A DNA stretch of 64,000 bases from Pseudarthrobacter oxydans (GTDB lineage Bacteria > Actinomycetota > Actinomycetes > Actinomycetales > Micrococcaceae): NCBI RefSeq assembly GCF_034258515.1, contig NZ_CP139438.1, forward strand, positions 434,001 to 498,000, read 5' to 3'. The translations under genes were made by a program, and so were the position numbers. Of this stretch, positions 8,960 to 18,600 are shown in pieces (positions within the stretch are counted from its first letter, which is position 1; each line of letters starts with the position of its first letter). Below the pieces are notes generated by a model. It saw only the letters and a list, made by a program, of their open reading frames with translations, made no database searches and was not told the DNA's origin.

Positions 8960-9259
8960 CTACGACTCGCACTCCCGGCAGTACTTCTTGCCGTCCTTCT
9001 CCCTGGCGAGCTGGCTGCGGTGGTGGACCAGGAAGCAGGACATGCAGGTGAATTCGTCGGCCTGGACCGGCACCACCTGGATCAGGAGTTCCTCGTTCGA
9101 GAGGTCCGCCCCGGGCAACTCGAAGCTGTCCGCGAGCTCGGCCTCGTCCACGTCGGCTATAGCCTCCCGTCGGCCAGACTTCTGGGTCTTCAGCTCCTCG
9201 AAGCCGGCGTTCGGCTCTTCCTCGGGCGTCACCCGTGGAGCGTCATAGTCAACTGACAT
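8960..9259 (-). CDS. DUF4193 family zinc-ribbon-like protein
   Basis: This 99-residue protein matches the actinobacterial DUF4193 family: an acidic N-terminus beginning with VDYDAPR, the core ESFELPGADLSNEEL (here DSFELPGADLSNEEL), then two cysteine pairs (FTCMSCFLVHHRSQLA and YCRECES) that look like a zinc ribbon. The start at 9259 follows AGGAGAACGCATCA. A longer frame upstream lacks a ribosome site. The family's function is unknown; the protein is conserved and often near core genes. It is monocistronic and divergent from the TetR gene. Confidence 0.9.
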   Translation of the reverse strand: MSVDYDAPRVTPEEEPNAGFEELKTQKSGRREAIADVDEAELADSFELPGADLSNEELLIQVVPVQADEFTCMSCFLVHHRSQLAREKDGKKYCRECES

Positions 9260-9342
9260 TGATGCGTTCTCCTGTCGGCTGGAAGCAGTTCGTTCTGAAC
9301 AGAGCAACAACATGGAGGCGGGCCACGTTATTCCCGGCGGTT

Positions 9343-9368
9343 AAGTAGGTAGACTGATCTAACTACTT
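9343..9368. promoter_or_regulatory. TetR-type operator (inverted repeat)
   Basis: AAGTAGGTAG (9343-9352) and CTAACTACTT (9359-9368) form a 10-6-10 inverted repeat with a single mismatch. It ends 18 bases before the GTG of the TetR gene. Position, arm length and spacing fit a TetR-family operator, so the TetR/EamA pair is probably autorepressed. Confidence 0.7.
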
Positions 9369-9386
9369 TTGACCCAAGGAGCCGCT

Positions 9387-10037
9387 GTGTCCCTCCCGGA
9401 GATTGCCCGATCCGCCGCTCCCACTGCTTCGGCCGGTGCAGCCGCCGCCGCGCCAGCCCGTGCCGGCTCGACCAGGCGTAAGGCCCGAATACTGCTGCTT
9501 GACGCTGCAGCCCGGCTCTTCTACGCCCAGGGTGTGGGGGCCACCGGGATTGATGCCATCACCGCTGAAGCCGGCGTGGCCAAGAAGAGCCTCTACAACA
9601 ATTTCTCCTCCAAGGCGGAGCTGGTGGCGGCCTACCTGGAAGTCCGGCATTCGGAGTGGCTCGGCCTGTACCGCCAGCGGCTGGAAACCGCGAAGACTCC
9701 GCAGGAACGGGTGCTTGCCGTCTTTGACGCATACATGGACCACGCGAATTTCGCCTACCGGGACGGGTTCAGGGGATGCGGGCTGCTCAATGCAGCAGCG
9801 GAACTGCCCGCGGGGGCGGCCGGGCGGGCGGCGGTCCGGAAGCACAAGGAAGAGGTTGAGGAGCTGCTGGCCGGGCATGTCGCCGAACTCCTGCCAGGGG
9901 ATGAGCGTGCCGCGGGGCTGGCCCGGCACCTGGCTTTCCTGCTTGAGGGTGCCATGGCCAGGGCAGGGCTGGAAGGGGACGACCAGCGCCTGAAGGACGG
10001 CCGGACCATCGCTGCCCGGCTGTTGGAGGGGCTGTGA
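9387..10037 (+). CDS. TetR-family transcriptional repressor
   Basis: This 216-residue regulator has an Ala-rich N-terminal extension of about 27 residues and a TetR helix-turn-helix (RILLLDAAARLFYAQGVGAT, then TAEAGVAKKSLYNNFSSKAEL). The C-terminal ligand domain contains a GCGLLNAAAELP segment common in the YxaF/QacR-like subgroup. The GTG at 9387 has AAGGAG six bases upstream. Its stop overlaps the start of an EamA transporter (GTGA), so the two are co-translated and the transporter is the likely regulated target. A near-perfect palindrome sits in its promoter. The ligand is unknown. Confidence 0.9.
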   Translation: MSLPEIARSAAPTASAGAAAAAPARAGSTRRKARILLLDAAARLFYAQGVGATGIDAITAEAGVAKKSLYNNFSSKAELVAAYLEVRHSEWLGLYRQRLETAKTPQERVLAVFDAYMDHANFAYRDGFRGCGLLNAAAELPAGAAGRAAVRKHKEEVEELLAGHVAELLPGDERAAGLARHLAFLLEGAMARAGLEGDDQRLKDGRTIAARLLEGL

Positions 10038-10987
10038 ACCCGGGAGCCGGAGATTTCAAAGTGCCGCTCTGGGGCGCTTTATGCGTTGCCATCGCATCCG
10101 TGCTGTGGGGAACCACGGGCACGGCTGCCACCTTCGCCCCGTCGGTGAGTCCGTTGGCCGTGGGCGCGGTGGCCATGGGTATCGGCGGCCTGCTCCAGGC
10201 CCTTTACGCCGTCGGTGCCATCGCCGGGCAGTGGCCGGGCCTGCTGGACCGCTGGCGATTGGTGTCCCTGGGTGCAGCGGCGGTGGCCGTCTATCCCCTC
10301 GCCTTCTACAGCTCGATGCGTCTTTCGGGGGTAGCAGTGGGAACTGTGGTTTCCATTGGCTCGGCGCCGGTGGCGGCCGCCCTCATCGAGCGCTTCGCGG
10401 ACGGAAAGCCGCTCACCCGCAGGTGGATGGCCGGAGCTTTCCTGGGTGTCACGGGCGCAGCAGTGTTGTCCTTCGCCGGGCAGGGGCACGGGCAGGCAGC
10501 CGGTTCCCCCGGCGAGTCATGGACGCCATTGGCGGGAATAGCCCTGGGCCTGGTGGCCGGTGCCACGTATGCACTGTATTCCTGGGCAGCCCACCGCCTT
10601 ATCGGCGGCGGGCTGTCCTCGCGGGCTGCCATGGGAACTGTCTTCGGCCTCGGTGGGCTCCTGCTGATGCCCGTGCTTGCGGTAACCGGCGCGCCCCTGC
10701 TGGAATCCTGGACCAATTTCTCGGTGGGTGCCTACATGGCACTGGTTCCGATGTTTGCCGGCTACGTCCTGTTCGGCTGGGGCCTGGCCAGGATCCGGGC
10801 CAGCACTGCCACCGGCATTTCCCTGCTTGAAACGGTGGTGGCTGCAGTCCTGGCGGTGCTGGTGGTGGGTGAACGGCTGCCGCTGCATGGTTGGCTTGGC
10901 GCCGCCGTCGTGATTTTCAGCCTGTTCATCCTGACGCCGCGCAAGCCGGCCGCCGGCCCGGAGCCAGGGCCGCTACCGCCGTCGTAG
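10034..10987 (+). CDS. EamA/DMT-family membrane transporter
   Basis: This 317-residue protein has about ten hydrophobic membrane segments and two EamA repeats (first near LWGALCVAIASVLWGTTGTA, second near LAGIALGLVAGATYALYSW). It belongs to the drug/metabolite transporter superfamily and probably exports a small metabolite. The GTG start overlaps the TetR stop by four bases. Its 3' end overlaps the convergent aldo-keto reductase gene by 15 bases. Regulation by the co-encoded TetR is inferred from the shared operon and operator. Confidence 0.88.
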   Translation: MNPGAGDFKVPLWGALCVAIASVLWGTTGTAATFAPSVSPLAVGAVAMGIGGLLQALYAVGAIAGQWPGLLDRWRLVSLGAAAVAVYPLAFYSSMRLSGVAVGTVVSIGSAPVAAALIERFADGKPLTRRWMAGAFLGVTGAAVLSFAGQGHGQAAGSPGESWTPLAGIALGLVAGATYALYSWAAHRLIGGGLSSRAAMGTVFGLGGLLLMPVLAVTGAPLLESWTNFSVGAYMALVPMFAGYVLFGWGLARIRASTATGISLLETVVAAVLAVLVVGERLPLHGWLGAAVVIFSLFILTPRKPAAGPEPGPLPPS

Positions 10988-12019
10988 TTCCGCGAACTCA
11001 ATCGACGGGACGATCGCGCCGGCGTCCCGCTCCACGAAGTTGGTTCCCGGCGGCACCACGTCATCGATGGCGTCCAGAACGGATTCGCTGAGCTGGACGT
11101 CCGCTGCCCGCAGGTACGCCTGCAGGTGTTCCTCGCTGCGGGGCCCGATGATGACACTGCTGATGGCGGGGTGGCTGAGGGCGAACCCGATGGAAAGGTC
11201 CACCAGCGAAAGCTCCAGCTTGTCCGCCAGCCTGGCGAGTGCATCGGCCGCCAGGAGCTTGCGTTCGCTGGAGGGCCCGGAGATGTCGTACCGGCCGGGC
11301 AGTGAATGCACGCGGGTGGGTGCCTTGCCGGATTCCAGGACGAAGCTGCCGGACAGCCAGCCGCCGGCCAGCGGCCCGTAGGCCAGGACGCCCAGCCCGT
11401 ATTGCTGGGCAATGGGCAGGACGTCGCGTTCGTTGCCGCGCACCAGCATGGAGTAGGGCACCTGGTTTCCCAGCGGCGGGATGAGGTGGTTGGTGGTGGC
11501 CAGCCACTGTGCCTCCACAAGCTGCGCCGGGGTGAAGACGGACGTGCCGTAATAGAGGATCTTGCCCTGGCGGATCAGGTCGTTGAGGGTGGTGATGGTC
11601 TCCAGGACATCGGTGTTGTAGTCCGGCCGGTGCGCCTGGTAGAGGTCGATCCGGTCTGTCTGGAGCCGGCGGAGGCTGCCCTCCACCGCCTGGGTGATCC
11701 AGCGGCGCGAGTTTCCGGAATGGGCCGGGTTGGCGCTCATCTGGCCATGGAACTTGGTGGCAAGGAAGACGTCGTCGCGCCGTCCGCGCAGCGCCCGGCC
11801 CACCACCTGTTCCGACTCGCCCTGCGAGTAGACGTCGGCGGTGTCGACGGCGGTGATCCCGGCGTCCAGCGCAGCCTGGATGATCCGGATGCCCTCATCG
11901 GCGCCGGTGGGGGCGCCGTGCGGTCCGCCGTTGCCTTCGCCGAAATTCATGGTGCCCAAAGTGAGCGGGCTGACCGGGGTACCCGACCGACCGAATACCC
12001 GCAGTTCGCTGAGGCTCAT
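10973..12019 (-). CDS. Aldo/keto reductase
   Basis: This 348-residue NADPH-dependent oxidoreductase is of the AKR superfamily, with GTMNFGEG near the N-terminus, the catalytic Asp/Tyr region (AVDTADVYSQGESE), the catalytic Lys (ATKFHGQM), and a His-type segment (LYQAHRPD). The (beta/alpha)8 barrel length is normal. I prefer the ATG at 12019 (start MSLSELRVFG) because GGGAGG lies about ten bases upstream; an ATG at 12046 is also in frame. It converges with the EamA gene. The substrate is unknown. Confidence 0.87.
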   Translation of the reverse strand: MSLSELRVFGRSGTPVSPLTLGTMNFGEGNGGPHGAPTGADEGIRIIQAALDAGITAVDTADVYSQGESEQVVGRALRGRRDDVFLATKFHGQMSANPAHSGNSRRWITQAVEGSLRRLQTDRIDLYQAHRPDYNTDVLETITTLNDLIRQGKILYYGTSVFTPAQLVEAQWLATTNHLIPPLGNQVPYSMLVRGNERDVLPIAQQYGLGVLAYGPLAGGWLSGSFVLESGKAPTRVHSLPGRYDISGPSSERKLLAADALARLADKLELSLVDLSIGFALSHPAISSVIIGPRSEEHLQAYLRAADVQLSESVLDAIDDVVPPGTNFVERDAGAIVPSIEFAELRRR

Positions 12020-12201
12020 CCCCGGTTCCTCCCGTTGCATAGCCACTAATGCCTTCGATCGTCATGAGGCTACACAGCTTCACGCGGGGCTGGCAGGCAT
12101 ACGCCTTAGTCCTTCGCTTTTCTTCGCACGGAGTAACGCAGGAGCCCGGGCGTGACGAATTATGGCGGGCGTTTACCCCGCGGATCCGCTTATATTGGTG
12201 C

Positions 12202-12936
12202 ATGGGCACCCCGAGCAATGATGAACAGTTCATCAAGTTGCATGACCTGATTATTAGCAGCAGCAACGTGAACGACTTCCTCACGGAGCTCTCCGAAGTG
12301 GCTGCATCCGCCCTGAGCGAGTCGGCGGGTTCGCGGGTTGAGTGCGGCGTGACATTGCGGCGACGCAAGCGCAGCGCCACCGTGGCGGGCAGCAGCGACC
12401 GGGCCAGGGAACTGGACAGGCTCGAGCAGGCTCTCGGTGAAGGCCCGTGCCTGGCCTCGCTGGAGACCATGCAGCCTGTTGTCCTGGCTGACGTGGACAC
12501 CGATACCCGCTGGCCGAAGTACCAAAAGATCTTGGCCGCCAACGGCTGCCGAAGCGTGCTGGGCGTACCCCTCGCCCTGGATGAGGACCAGGCAGCGGCC
12601 CTGAATTTCTTCGCCTCGGAATCCGGCGTCTTCTCCGACGCTGTCGTCAGCAAGGCCCAGGGTTTTGCCGACCAGGCGGGGCGGGCAGTGCGGCTGGCCC
12701 TGCAGATCGCGGACGCCCGGAACATGGCAGACGACCTCTCGGCCGCCCTGCAGAACCGCACCACCATCGATCTGGCGTGCGGGGTGATCATGGCCCAGAA
12801 CCGTTGCTCGCAGGAAGAAGCCATGGCGCTGCTCACCAAGGCGTCCAGCCACCGGAACCAGAAACTGAGGGACCTCGCCGCGGAAGTCCTGAGCCGGGTG
12901 AGCTCCGGCTCCGTCAGCACGCACTTTGATCCCTAG
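12202..12936 (+). CDS. GAF and ANTAR domain protein (RNA-binding antiterminator type)
   Basis: This 244-residue protein has an N-terminal GAF sensor domain (about 10-160, with LGEGPCLASLETMQPVVLADV) and a C-terminal ANTAR domain (about 180-235: LQNRTTIDLACGVIMAQNRC, then EEAMALLTKASSHRNQKLRD). ANTAR proteins bind tandem RNA hairpins and prevent transcription termination. The ATG at 12202 lacks a Shine-Dalgarno. A -10 box (TATATT, 12191-12196) lies immediately upstream, so it is probably leaderless. The frame is open upstream, but the family start fits here. Its target RNAs are not identified in this window. Confidence 0.87.
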   Translation: MGTPSNDEQFIKLHDLIISSSNVNDFLTELSEVAASALSESAGSRVECGVTLRRRKRSATVAGSSDRARELDRLEQALGEGPCLASLETMQPVVLADVDTDTRWPKYQKILAANGCRSVLGVPLALDEDQAAALNFFASESGVFSDAVVSKAQGFADQAGRAVRLALQIADARNMADDLSAALQNRTTIDLACGVIMAQNRCSQEEAMALLTKASSHRNQKLRDLAAEVLSRVSSGSVSTHFDP

Positions 12937-13125
12937 CCCGTTGCAGGCTGGCCCGTGGCCGGGCCGCTGCATTAGGAACGGCCGCCAGCGTGTATTCGAA
13001 CCGGCCGGGCCCGACGTCGGCAGGCGCCCGCCCGGGCAGCTCCACCCTGGCGGTGGTTCCGGTAGGGACTTCGATTCCCACTGCGTGTCCCGCCGGTTTC
13101 GTCTCGGCGCCGCCCTGCAATAATC
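12914..13125 (-). pseudogene. C-terminal scrap resembling alpha-L-rhamnosidase (GH78)
   Basis: On the minus strand, 13125 down to 12978 reads a segment containing GIEVPTGTTARVELPGRAPA and DVGPGRFEYTL. It resembles the C-terminal beta-sandwich of GH78 enzymes (pattern EVPVGTTA.V.LPG...VG.G...F). There is no start codon, no catalytic domain and no ribosome site, and the frame runs on to a stop at 12914, overlapping the tail of the convergent ANTAR gene. I read it as the remnant of a deleted glycosidase gene. It is probably not part of the same gene as the remnant at the left edge. The match is from memory of the family and moderate only. Confidence 0.4.
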
Positions 13126-13229
13126 TGAACCAACGGTTGTGCGCGGGGGTGCAGGCGCCCCGGTACAACAGGCAGCAACAGGCAGCACTGTAAGTTCGGG
13201 CCACATCACACCAGACGAGGCGGACACGC

Positions 13230-15464
13230 ATGACGGCTTCAGACCAGCAGCACTCATATCGTCCAGGGATGCCAACTGATCCTCCGGGCACCCTCCCTGC
13301 TGCGGGGGAAGCTGCTGCCGGCGGGGCCATTGACCCCCACCTGCTCCAGAAGCTCGCGGACGCCCATGGAGTGGGCACCTCCTTCCAGGGCTGGGACGGG
13401 CTGCCGCACACTGTGGCCGAAACTACCCTGATCAAGGTCCTGGCTGCCCTTGGCGTGAAGGCGGACACCAACCCGGCGATTGAGGCCGCGCTGGCGGAAG
13501 CGGAACTGGCGCCGTGGCGGCGGATGCTGCCTCCCGCCGTCGTCATCCAGCAGGGCGAGCCGGCGCTGGTCCCGGTCCATGTGCCCGACGGTGCCGCCGT
13601 CCGGCTGGGCATTGCCCTTGAGGACGGGGCAGGCACCGTGGACGCCGTCCAGCAGGACGTTTGGGAACAGCCCAAGGATATCGACGGCGTGTCCACCGGC
13701 CGTGCCACGTTCGCCCTCCCGCAGGACCTGCCCCTTGGCTGGCACACCCTGACCGCCGAGTCCGGCGGCGCCACTGCCACGGCAACCCTGGTGGTGACGC
13801 CGCGCCAGCTCACCACTGCCGAGCCCCTCGAACAGCGCCGCGGCTGGGGGCTTGCCACGCAGCTCTATTCCGTGCGCTCCAAGCGGTCCTGGGGCATCGG
13901 CGACTTCGCCGACCTGGCTGACCTGGCTGCCATCAGCGGTGAGCGCGGGGCCGACTACGTGCTGGTCAACCCGCTCCATGCGGCCGAGCCGGTGCCGCCG
14001 GTGCAGCCGTCCCCGTATTCGCCGTCCACGCGCCGGTTCTTCAATCCGCTCTACATCCGCATCGAAGCAATTCCCGAGCTGGCCTACCTGAGGCCGCGCA
14101 GGCGGGCCGCTGTTGAACAGCTTCGGGAGGAAGTCGCCGGGCTAAACAAGGAGGCCGGCCGGCTGGACCGGAACGCCGTCTATGCCGCCAAACTCCAGGC
14201 CCTGGAAATGCTCTATCACGTCCGCCGCTCCCCGGCCCGGCAGGCCGGGTTTGACGAGTTCTGCCGGATCTCCGGGACCGGGCTGGACGATTTCGCGCTC
14301 TGGTCCGCCATCCGTGAAGACGTCGCGCCGGACGATCCCCTGTGGACGGACCCGGCCACTTCCCTGGGCACACCGCAGGCTGAAGCACTGCGCGAAAAGC
14401 TTGCGGACAGGATCGGATTCCACCGCTGGCTGCAGTGGATCTGCGATGAGCAGCTCGAGGAGGCCCAGAAGGCAGCCCTGCGCTCCGGTATGCGCCTGGG
14501 CGTGGTGCATGACCTCGCCGTCGGCGTGGACCACAGCAGCGCCGATGCCTGGACGCTCCGCCACGTGCTTGCTCCCGGCACCAGCGTGGGCGCACCGCCG
14601 GACATGTACAACCAGCAGGGCCAGGACTGGGGGCAGCCGCCGTGGCATCCCGCCCGCCTGGCCGAGGCCGGTTACATCCCGTTCCGGAACATGCTGGCCA
14701 CCGTTCTGCGGCACGCCGGCGGCATCCGGGTGGACCACATCCTTGGGCTTTTCCGGCTCTGGTGGATCCCGGTCGGGAACGCCCCGGGTGATGGCGCCTA
14801 CGTCCGCTATGACCATGAAGCGCTGATCGGCATCCTGGCACTGGAGGCCCAGCGCGCCGGGGCCGTCGTGATCGGCGAGGACCTGGGCACCTTCGAACCG
14901 TGGGTGCGTGACTACCTTGCCGCCCGCGGCATCCTGGGAACGTCCATCCTTTGGTTTGAGTACGACGGCGATTCCCCCCTTGCGCCGGAAAAGTACCGGA
15001 CACAGGCACTTTCCAGCGTCAATACCCACGACCTTCCGCCCACCGCCGGCTACCTTGCCGGCGACCACGTGGCGCTCCGCAGCCGGCTCGAACTCCTGGA
15101 ACGGTCCGAGGAAGAGGAACGGGCCGAGCACAACGCCTCGCTGGAGAAAATGCTGGCCCTGCTGCGCGAGCGCGGCTACCTGCAGGGGGACCCCGGTTCG
15201 CTGGCGGTGACCGAGGAACAGACCATCGAGGCGCTCCACCTCCTGCTCACGCAGACGCCGTCGGTCCTGCTGGGCGTTGCCCTCGTGGACGCGGTGGGGG
15301 AGCGCCGCGTCCAGAACCAGCCCGGCACCACCGAGGCCCTGTACCCGAACTGGCAGGTCCCGCTGGCCGGGCCGGACGGCAGGCCGGTGTTCCTTGACGA
15401 CCTTCCCGTCAACGCGCGGTTCAACTCGCTGCTGGCAGCGGTGGACGGTGCCCTGCGCAGCTAA
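13230..15464 (+). CDS. malQ: 4-alpha-glucanotransferase (amylomaltase, GH77)
   Basis: This 744-residue cytoplasmic enzyme disproportionates maltodextrins, transferring glucan segments and releasing glucose. It has an N-terminal extension and beta-sandwich (about 1-200), then the GH77 barrel. Visible are LATQLYSVRSKRSWGIGDF, the nucleophile Asp in IRVDHILGLFRLWW, the acid/base Glu in VVIGEDLGTFEPWV, and the stabilising Asp in VNTHDLPPTAGYL. The length fits the actinobacterial MalQ form with a long N-terminus. The ATG at 13230 is the first good start. It converges with the alpha-amylase gene. Its products are substrates for the GH65 phosphorylase encoded at 58287. Confidence 0.93.
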   Translation: MTASDQQHSYRPGMPTDPPGTLPAAGEAAAGGAIDPHLLQKLADAHGVGTSFQGWDGLPHTVAETTLIKVLAALGVKADTNPAIEAALAEAELAPWRRMLPPAVVIQQGEPALVPVHVPDGAAVRLGIALEDGAGTVDAVQQDVWEQPKDIDGVSTGRATFALPQDLPLGWHTLTAESGGATATATLVVTPRQLTTAEPLEQRRGWGLATQLYSVRSKRSWGIGDFADLADLAAISGERGADYVLVNPLHAAEPVPPVQPSPYSPSTRRFFNPLYIRIEAIPELAYLRPRRRAAVEQLREEVAGLNKEAGRLDRNAVYAAKLQALEMLYHVRRSPARQAGFDEFCRISGTGLDDFALWSAIREDVAPDDPLWTDPATSLGTPQAEALREKLADRIGFHRWLQWICDEQLEEAQKAALRSGMRLGVVHDLAVGVDHSSADAWTLRHVLAPGTSVGAPPDMYNQQGQDWGQPPWHPARLAEAGYIPFRNMLATVLRHAGGIRVDHILGLFRLWWIPVGNAPGDGAYVRYDHEALIGILALEAQRAGAVVIGEDLGTFEPWVRDYLAARGILGTSILWFEYDGDSPLAPEKYRTQALSSVNTHDLPPTAGYLAGDHVALRSRLELLERSEEEERAEHNASLEKMLALLRERGYLQGDPGSLAVTEEQTIEALHLLLTQTPSVLLGVALVDAVGERRVQNQPGTTEALYPNWQVPLAGPDGRPVFLDDLPVNARFNSLLAAVDGALRS

Positions 15465-15480
15465 ACGCCACGTGGGCCCA

Positions 15481-15601
15481 CACCCGCAGGGTTCCCTGGC
15501 CGAGCTCGCCAGGCTAGGGTGCGGGTGGGGAGGGCCACTTCGTGCCCATCCAATGCTCCGGATGGGGCGCGAAGTGACCCCGCGACTTCGGTTTTCGCGG
15601 G
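15481..15601. repeat. Nested intergenic hairpins between malQ and the amylase gene
   Basis: Three dyads are stacked here. CACCCGCA/TGCGGGTG (15481-15488 and 15520-15527) encloses CCTGGC/GCCAGG. Then 15532-15551 pairs imperfectly with 15560-15580. Finally CCGCG/CGCGG flanks a T-rich loop at 15580-15601. They lie between two convergent genes and probably act as a bidirectional terminator. The second dyad contains AAGTGACCCCGCG, which recurs in the hairpin at 63702-63770, so it may also be a dispersed palindromic element. Confidence 0.55.
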
Positions 15602-15607
15602 GCTCCG

Positions 15608-18600
15608 CTAGCCGGCCGTGATCAGGTGGCTGAAGTGGTCATAGCGGAAAGTGACCGGGCCGCCGTCGTGCTTGAACACGATGTTGCCGCCCGGGGAACT
15701 TCCGCCCGCGCCGTAGCTGACACCCCAGGACCGGTCAAGGGCGGCCTTGAACTCGTACGTTCCCGCGGCGAGATTCGGCACGGCCAGCTTCCAGACGAGG
15801 CCGGCCGGGTCCAGCACCAGCTGCGCCTGGTCGCAGGCCGGATCCCAGTCCTTGATGCAGCCCAGTTCGCTGTTCATGCTCCCCGCAGCCGCAACGGCGC
15901 CGGGCTGCTGGGAGGCGTACACGGCCGTGATCACGTGCGTGCTGTTGTCATAGCGGAACGTCACGGGGCCGCCCGGATGGTCCAGGGCGATGTTCGGCCC
16001 GTTGAGCTTGCCGCCGGCGCCGTAGTTCTCCGCCCAGCCGCCGTTCAGTGCAGCCTTGTACTCGTACTGGCCGGCAGGCAGGTCCACCGTGAGCCGCCAG
16101 ATCTTGTCGGCCGGGTCCAGTGCCATCCTGGCCTGTGAACACGTGGGCTCCCAGGGCGCCGCGCAGCCCATGGCCTGGTTCAGGGACCCAACCACGGTCA
16201 CTGAGCCGGGCTGCGGGGCATCGCCCACCGTGACCGTCCGGGCCGCGCTGGCCACGCTGAAACCGGGACCGGTCATTGTGGCCCGGTAGGCCACCTTGGT
16301 GCCGTCCTCAAGGTTCGAGATGTCGTCCGTTGCCGAATAAACGGGTGAGGACCCGTCGGTGGCAACCGTGGTCCACTCGCCGCCGGCCACGCTGCGTTTG
16401 AAGGTAACCTCGTGGCTTGCCTTCTCGGGATCGACGGTGGCGCTGAGCTCCACCGAGCCTTTCACGTTGCTGCCTTCCACCGGCTTCTGCAGCGTGATGA
16501 CGGGTGCGGGAACGTTTGCCGTGCGGGACTGTGACGTGGCGGTGTGTCCGCCGTTGTCCAGTACGGTGGCGCGGTACTCCATCGCCGTGCCGGCGTCGAA
16601 GGCCGCCACGTCGTGGAACACCTGGTACGGAGCCGTGTCATCAGTGCCGATGGGCGTCCAGTCCCCGCCTGCTGCCTTGGCTTCGAAGGTGACCTCATAG
16701 AACGAGGAACCGCCGACGTCGGCCGTCACCTTGAGGCGCCCGTTGTCACCCTGCGCGGGTGCCGGCTCCTGGAGGACGACGGCGGGCGCTTCCTTGGAGT
16801 GCGGGATCCTGCCGGAGGACTGGTACACCACGGCGGAAAGCGGCGGGACGGTGACGGCCAGCTTGCCGTCCGCCGAAGTCTTCGCCTCGTCCGCGCCTTC
16901 GCCGTAGATCCGCGTGTAGGTGCGCTTGGCAATGTAGGCGGGTACCTCTGCGGTCTGTGCCTGTTCGCTGTTGTTCAGCGCCACAACATACTCGCGCTGG
17001 TCCGCCGCATCCGTGCGGGAGAAGGCGTAGATGCCGGGCCCGTCGGAGGCATAGCGGTGCTGGTGGGCGCCGTCGCGCAGGGCCGGGTGCTCCTTGGTGA
17101 GCGCGGCGAGCTCGCTGATCTTGCCGTACAGCGGGTGCCCGGGGTTGAAGTTGTCCTCGGCGTGCGTGGCCTCGGTGCCCAGCAGGTCGTCGTCGAGGTA
17201 TGCCTCCACTTTGCTGGGGAAGAGGGTCTGGCGTGCGTCCTGGTCCCCGCCGGGGCCGGTGAAGCCCTGCTCGTCGCCGTAATAGATCACGGGGTTGCCG
17301 CGGGAGAAGTACATCAGTTCGTGGGCCAGCCGGTCGCGGGCCACCTTTTCGTCGTCCGTCGCTCCGGGGTTGTCCGCGGCGATGAAGCTGCCGATGCGGC
17401 CCATGTCGTGGTTTCCCAGGAAGGTGGGCAGCTGGTACACGTTCGAATCTGCATCGGTGTACCAGTCATCGCCGGCGAAGAACGTCTCCAGGGTGCGGGT
17501 GTCCTGGCCCTTGGAGGCGAAGCTCCGCGCCGCCTCCTGGAAGGGGAAGTCCAGGACAGCCTGCATCTGGTTGCGGGTGGTGAACTGGGAGGTGAAGCTC
17601 TTGGTGGTGTCGAAGACCTCGCCGAACATAAAGAACTCGTCCTTGCCCTGCGCTTTGGCGTAGTTGAGGACGTCCGGGCCGAACTCCTGCCAGAATTCGT
17701 TGTTGACGTGCTTCATCGTGTCGATCCGGAAGCCGTCCACGCCGAAGTCGCGGATCCAGGTCTTGTAGATGTCCTTCATGCCGCTGACCACTTTGGGGTG
17801 CTCGGTGAACAGGTCATCCAGGCCGAAGAAGTCGCCGTAGTAGGCGTCCTCACCCGCGAAGGTTGTGTCACCGCGGTTGTGGTACAGCGTTGGATCGTTC
17901 AGCCAGGCGGGGACCTTCAGGTTCTGCTCTTCGGCTGTCAGTTCGGGAATGTAGGGGAAGGATTTCAGTGGGTCGAGTTTCGGGAAGTTGTCCGAGCCGG
18001 CGTAATCGCGGTCATCGAACGCCACGCCGTCCGCGGTCTTGTAGGGCACTTCATCCTTGGAAACGTATCCCTGGCGTGCGCCGTCCTTGTAGCTGATGAC
18101 ATCAGCCGTGTGGTTGGTGATGATGTCGAAATAGACCTTCATGCCGCGGCTGTGGGCCTCATCAATGAGGGCCTTGAGCTCGGCATTGGTGCCCAGATGC
18201 GGATCGATCTGGGTAAAGTCGGTGATCCAGTAGCCGTGGTATCCGGCCGATCCGTCCTCTGTCTGCACCGCTTTGTTCTTGAAGCTGGGGGTGAGCCAGA
18301 TGGAAGTGGTGCCCAGGCCCTGGATGTAGTCGATCTTGTCCAGGAGGCCCGCAAGGTCTCCGCCGTTGTAGAACCCCTTGTTTGTGGGATCGAAGCCGGA
18401 CACCATGGGATCGCTGCCCAGGCCGCCCTGGTCATTCGCGGTGCTTCCGTTGCTGAAGCGGTCCGCCATCACAAAGTAGAAGTTCTCATCCGTTACGGGG
18501 GCGCGGAGTGAGTGAAGGGCCGACGCCGACCCAGGGTCTTTGGGGCCAGGTGCAGCCTGGGCGGGAAGGACTGCCGCGGAGGCGGCGACGGCGGTTGCCA

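Noticed and set aside
8805..8960. Possible small gene after manD
   Set aside because: No start with ribosome site and no protein-like composition; only a hairpin is visible.
16544..18511. 655-codon plus-strand frame opposite the amylase gene
   Set aside because: The amylase has all catalytic motifs on the minus strand. The plus frame has no recognisable domain and is a codon-bias shadow.
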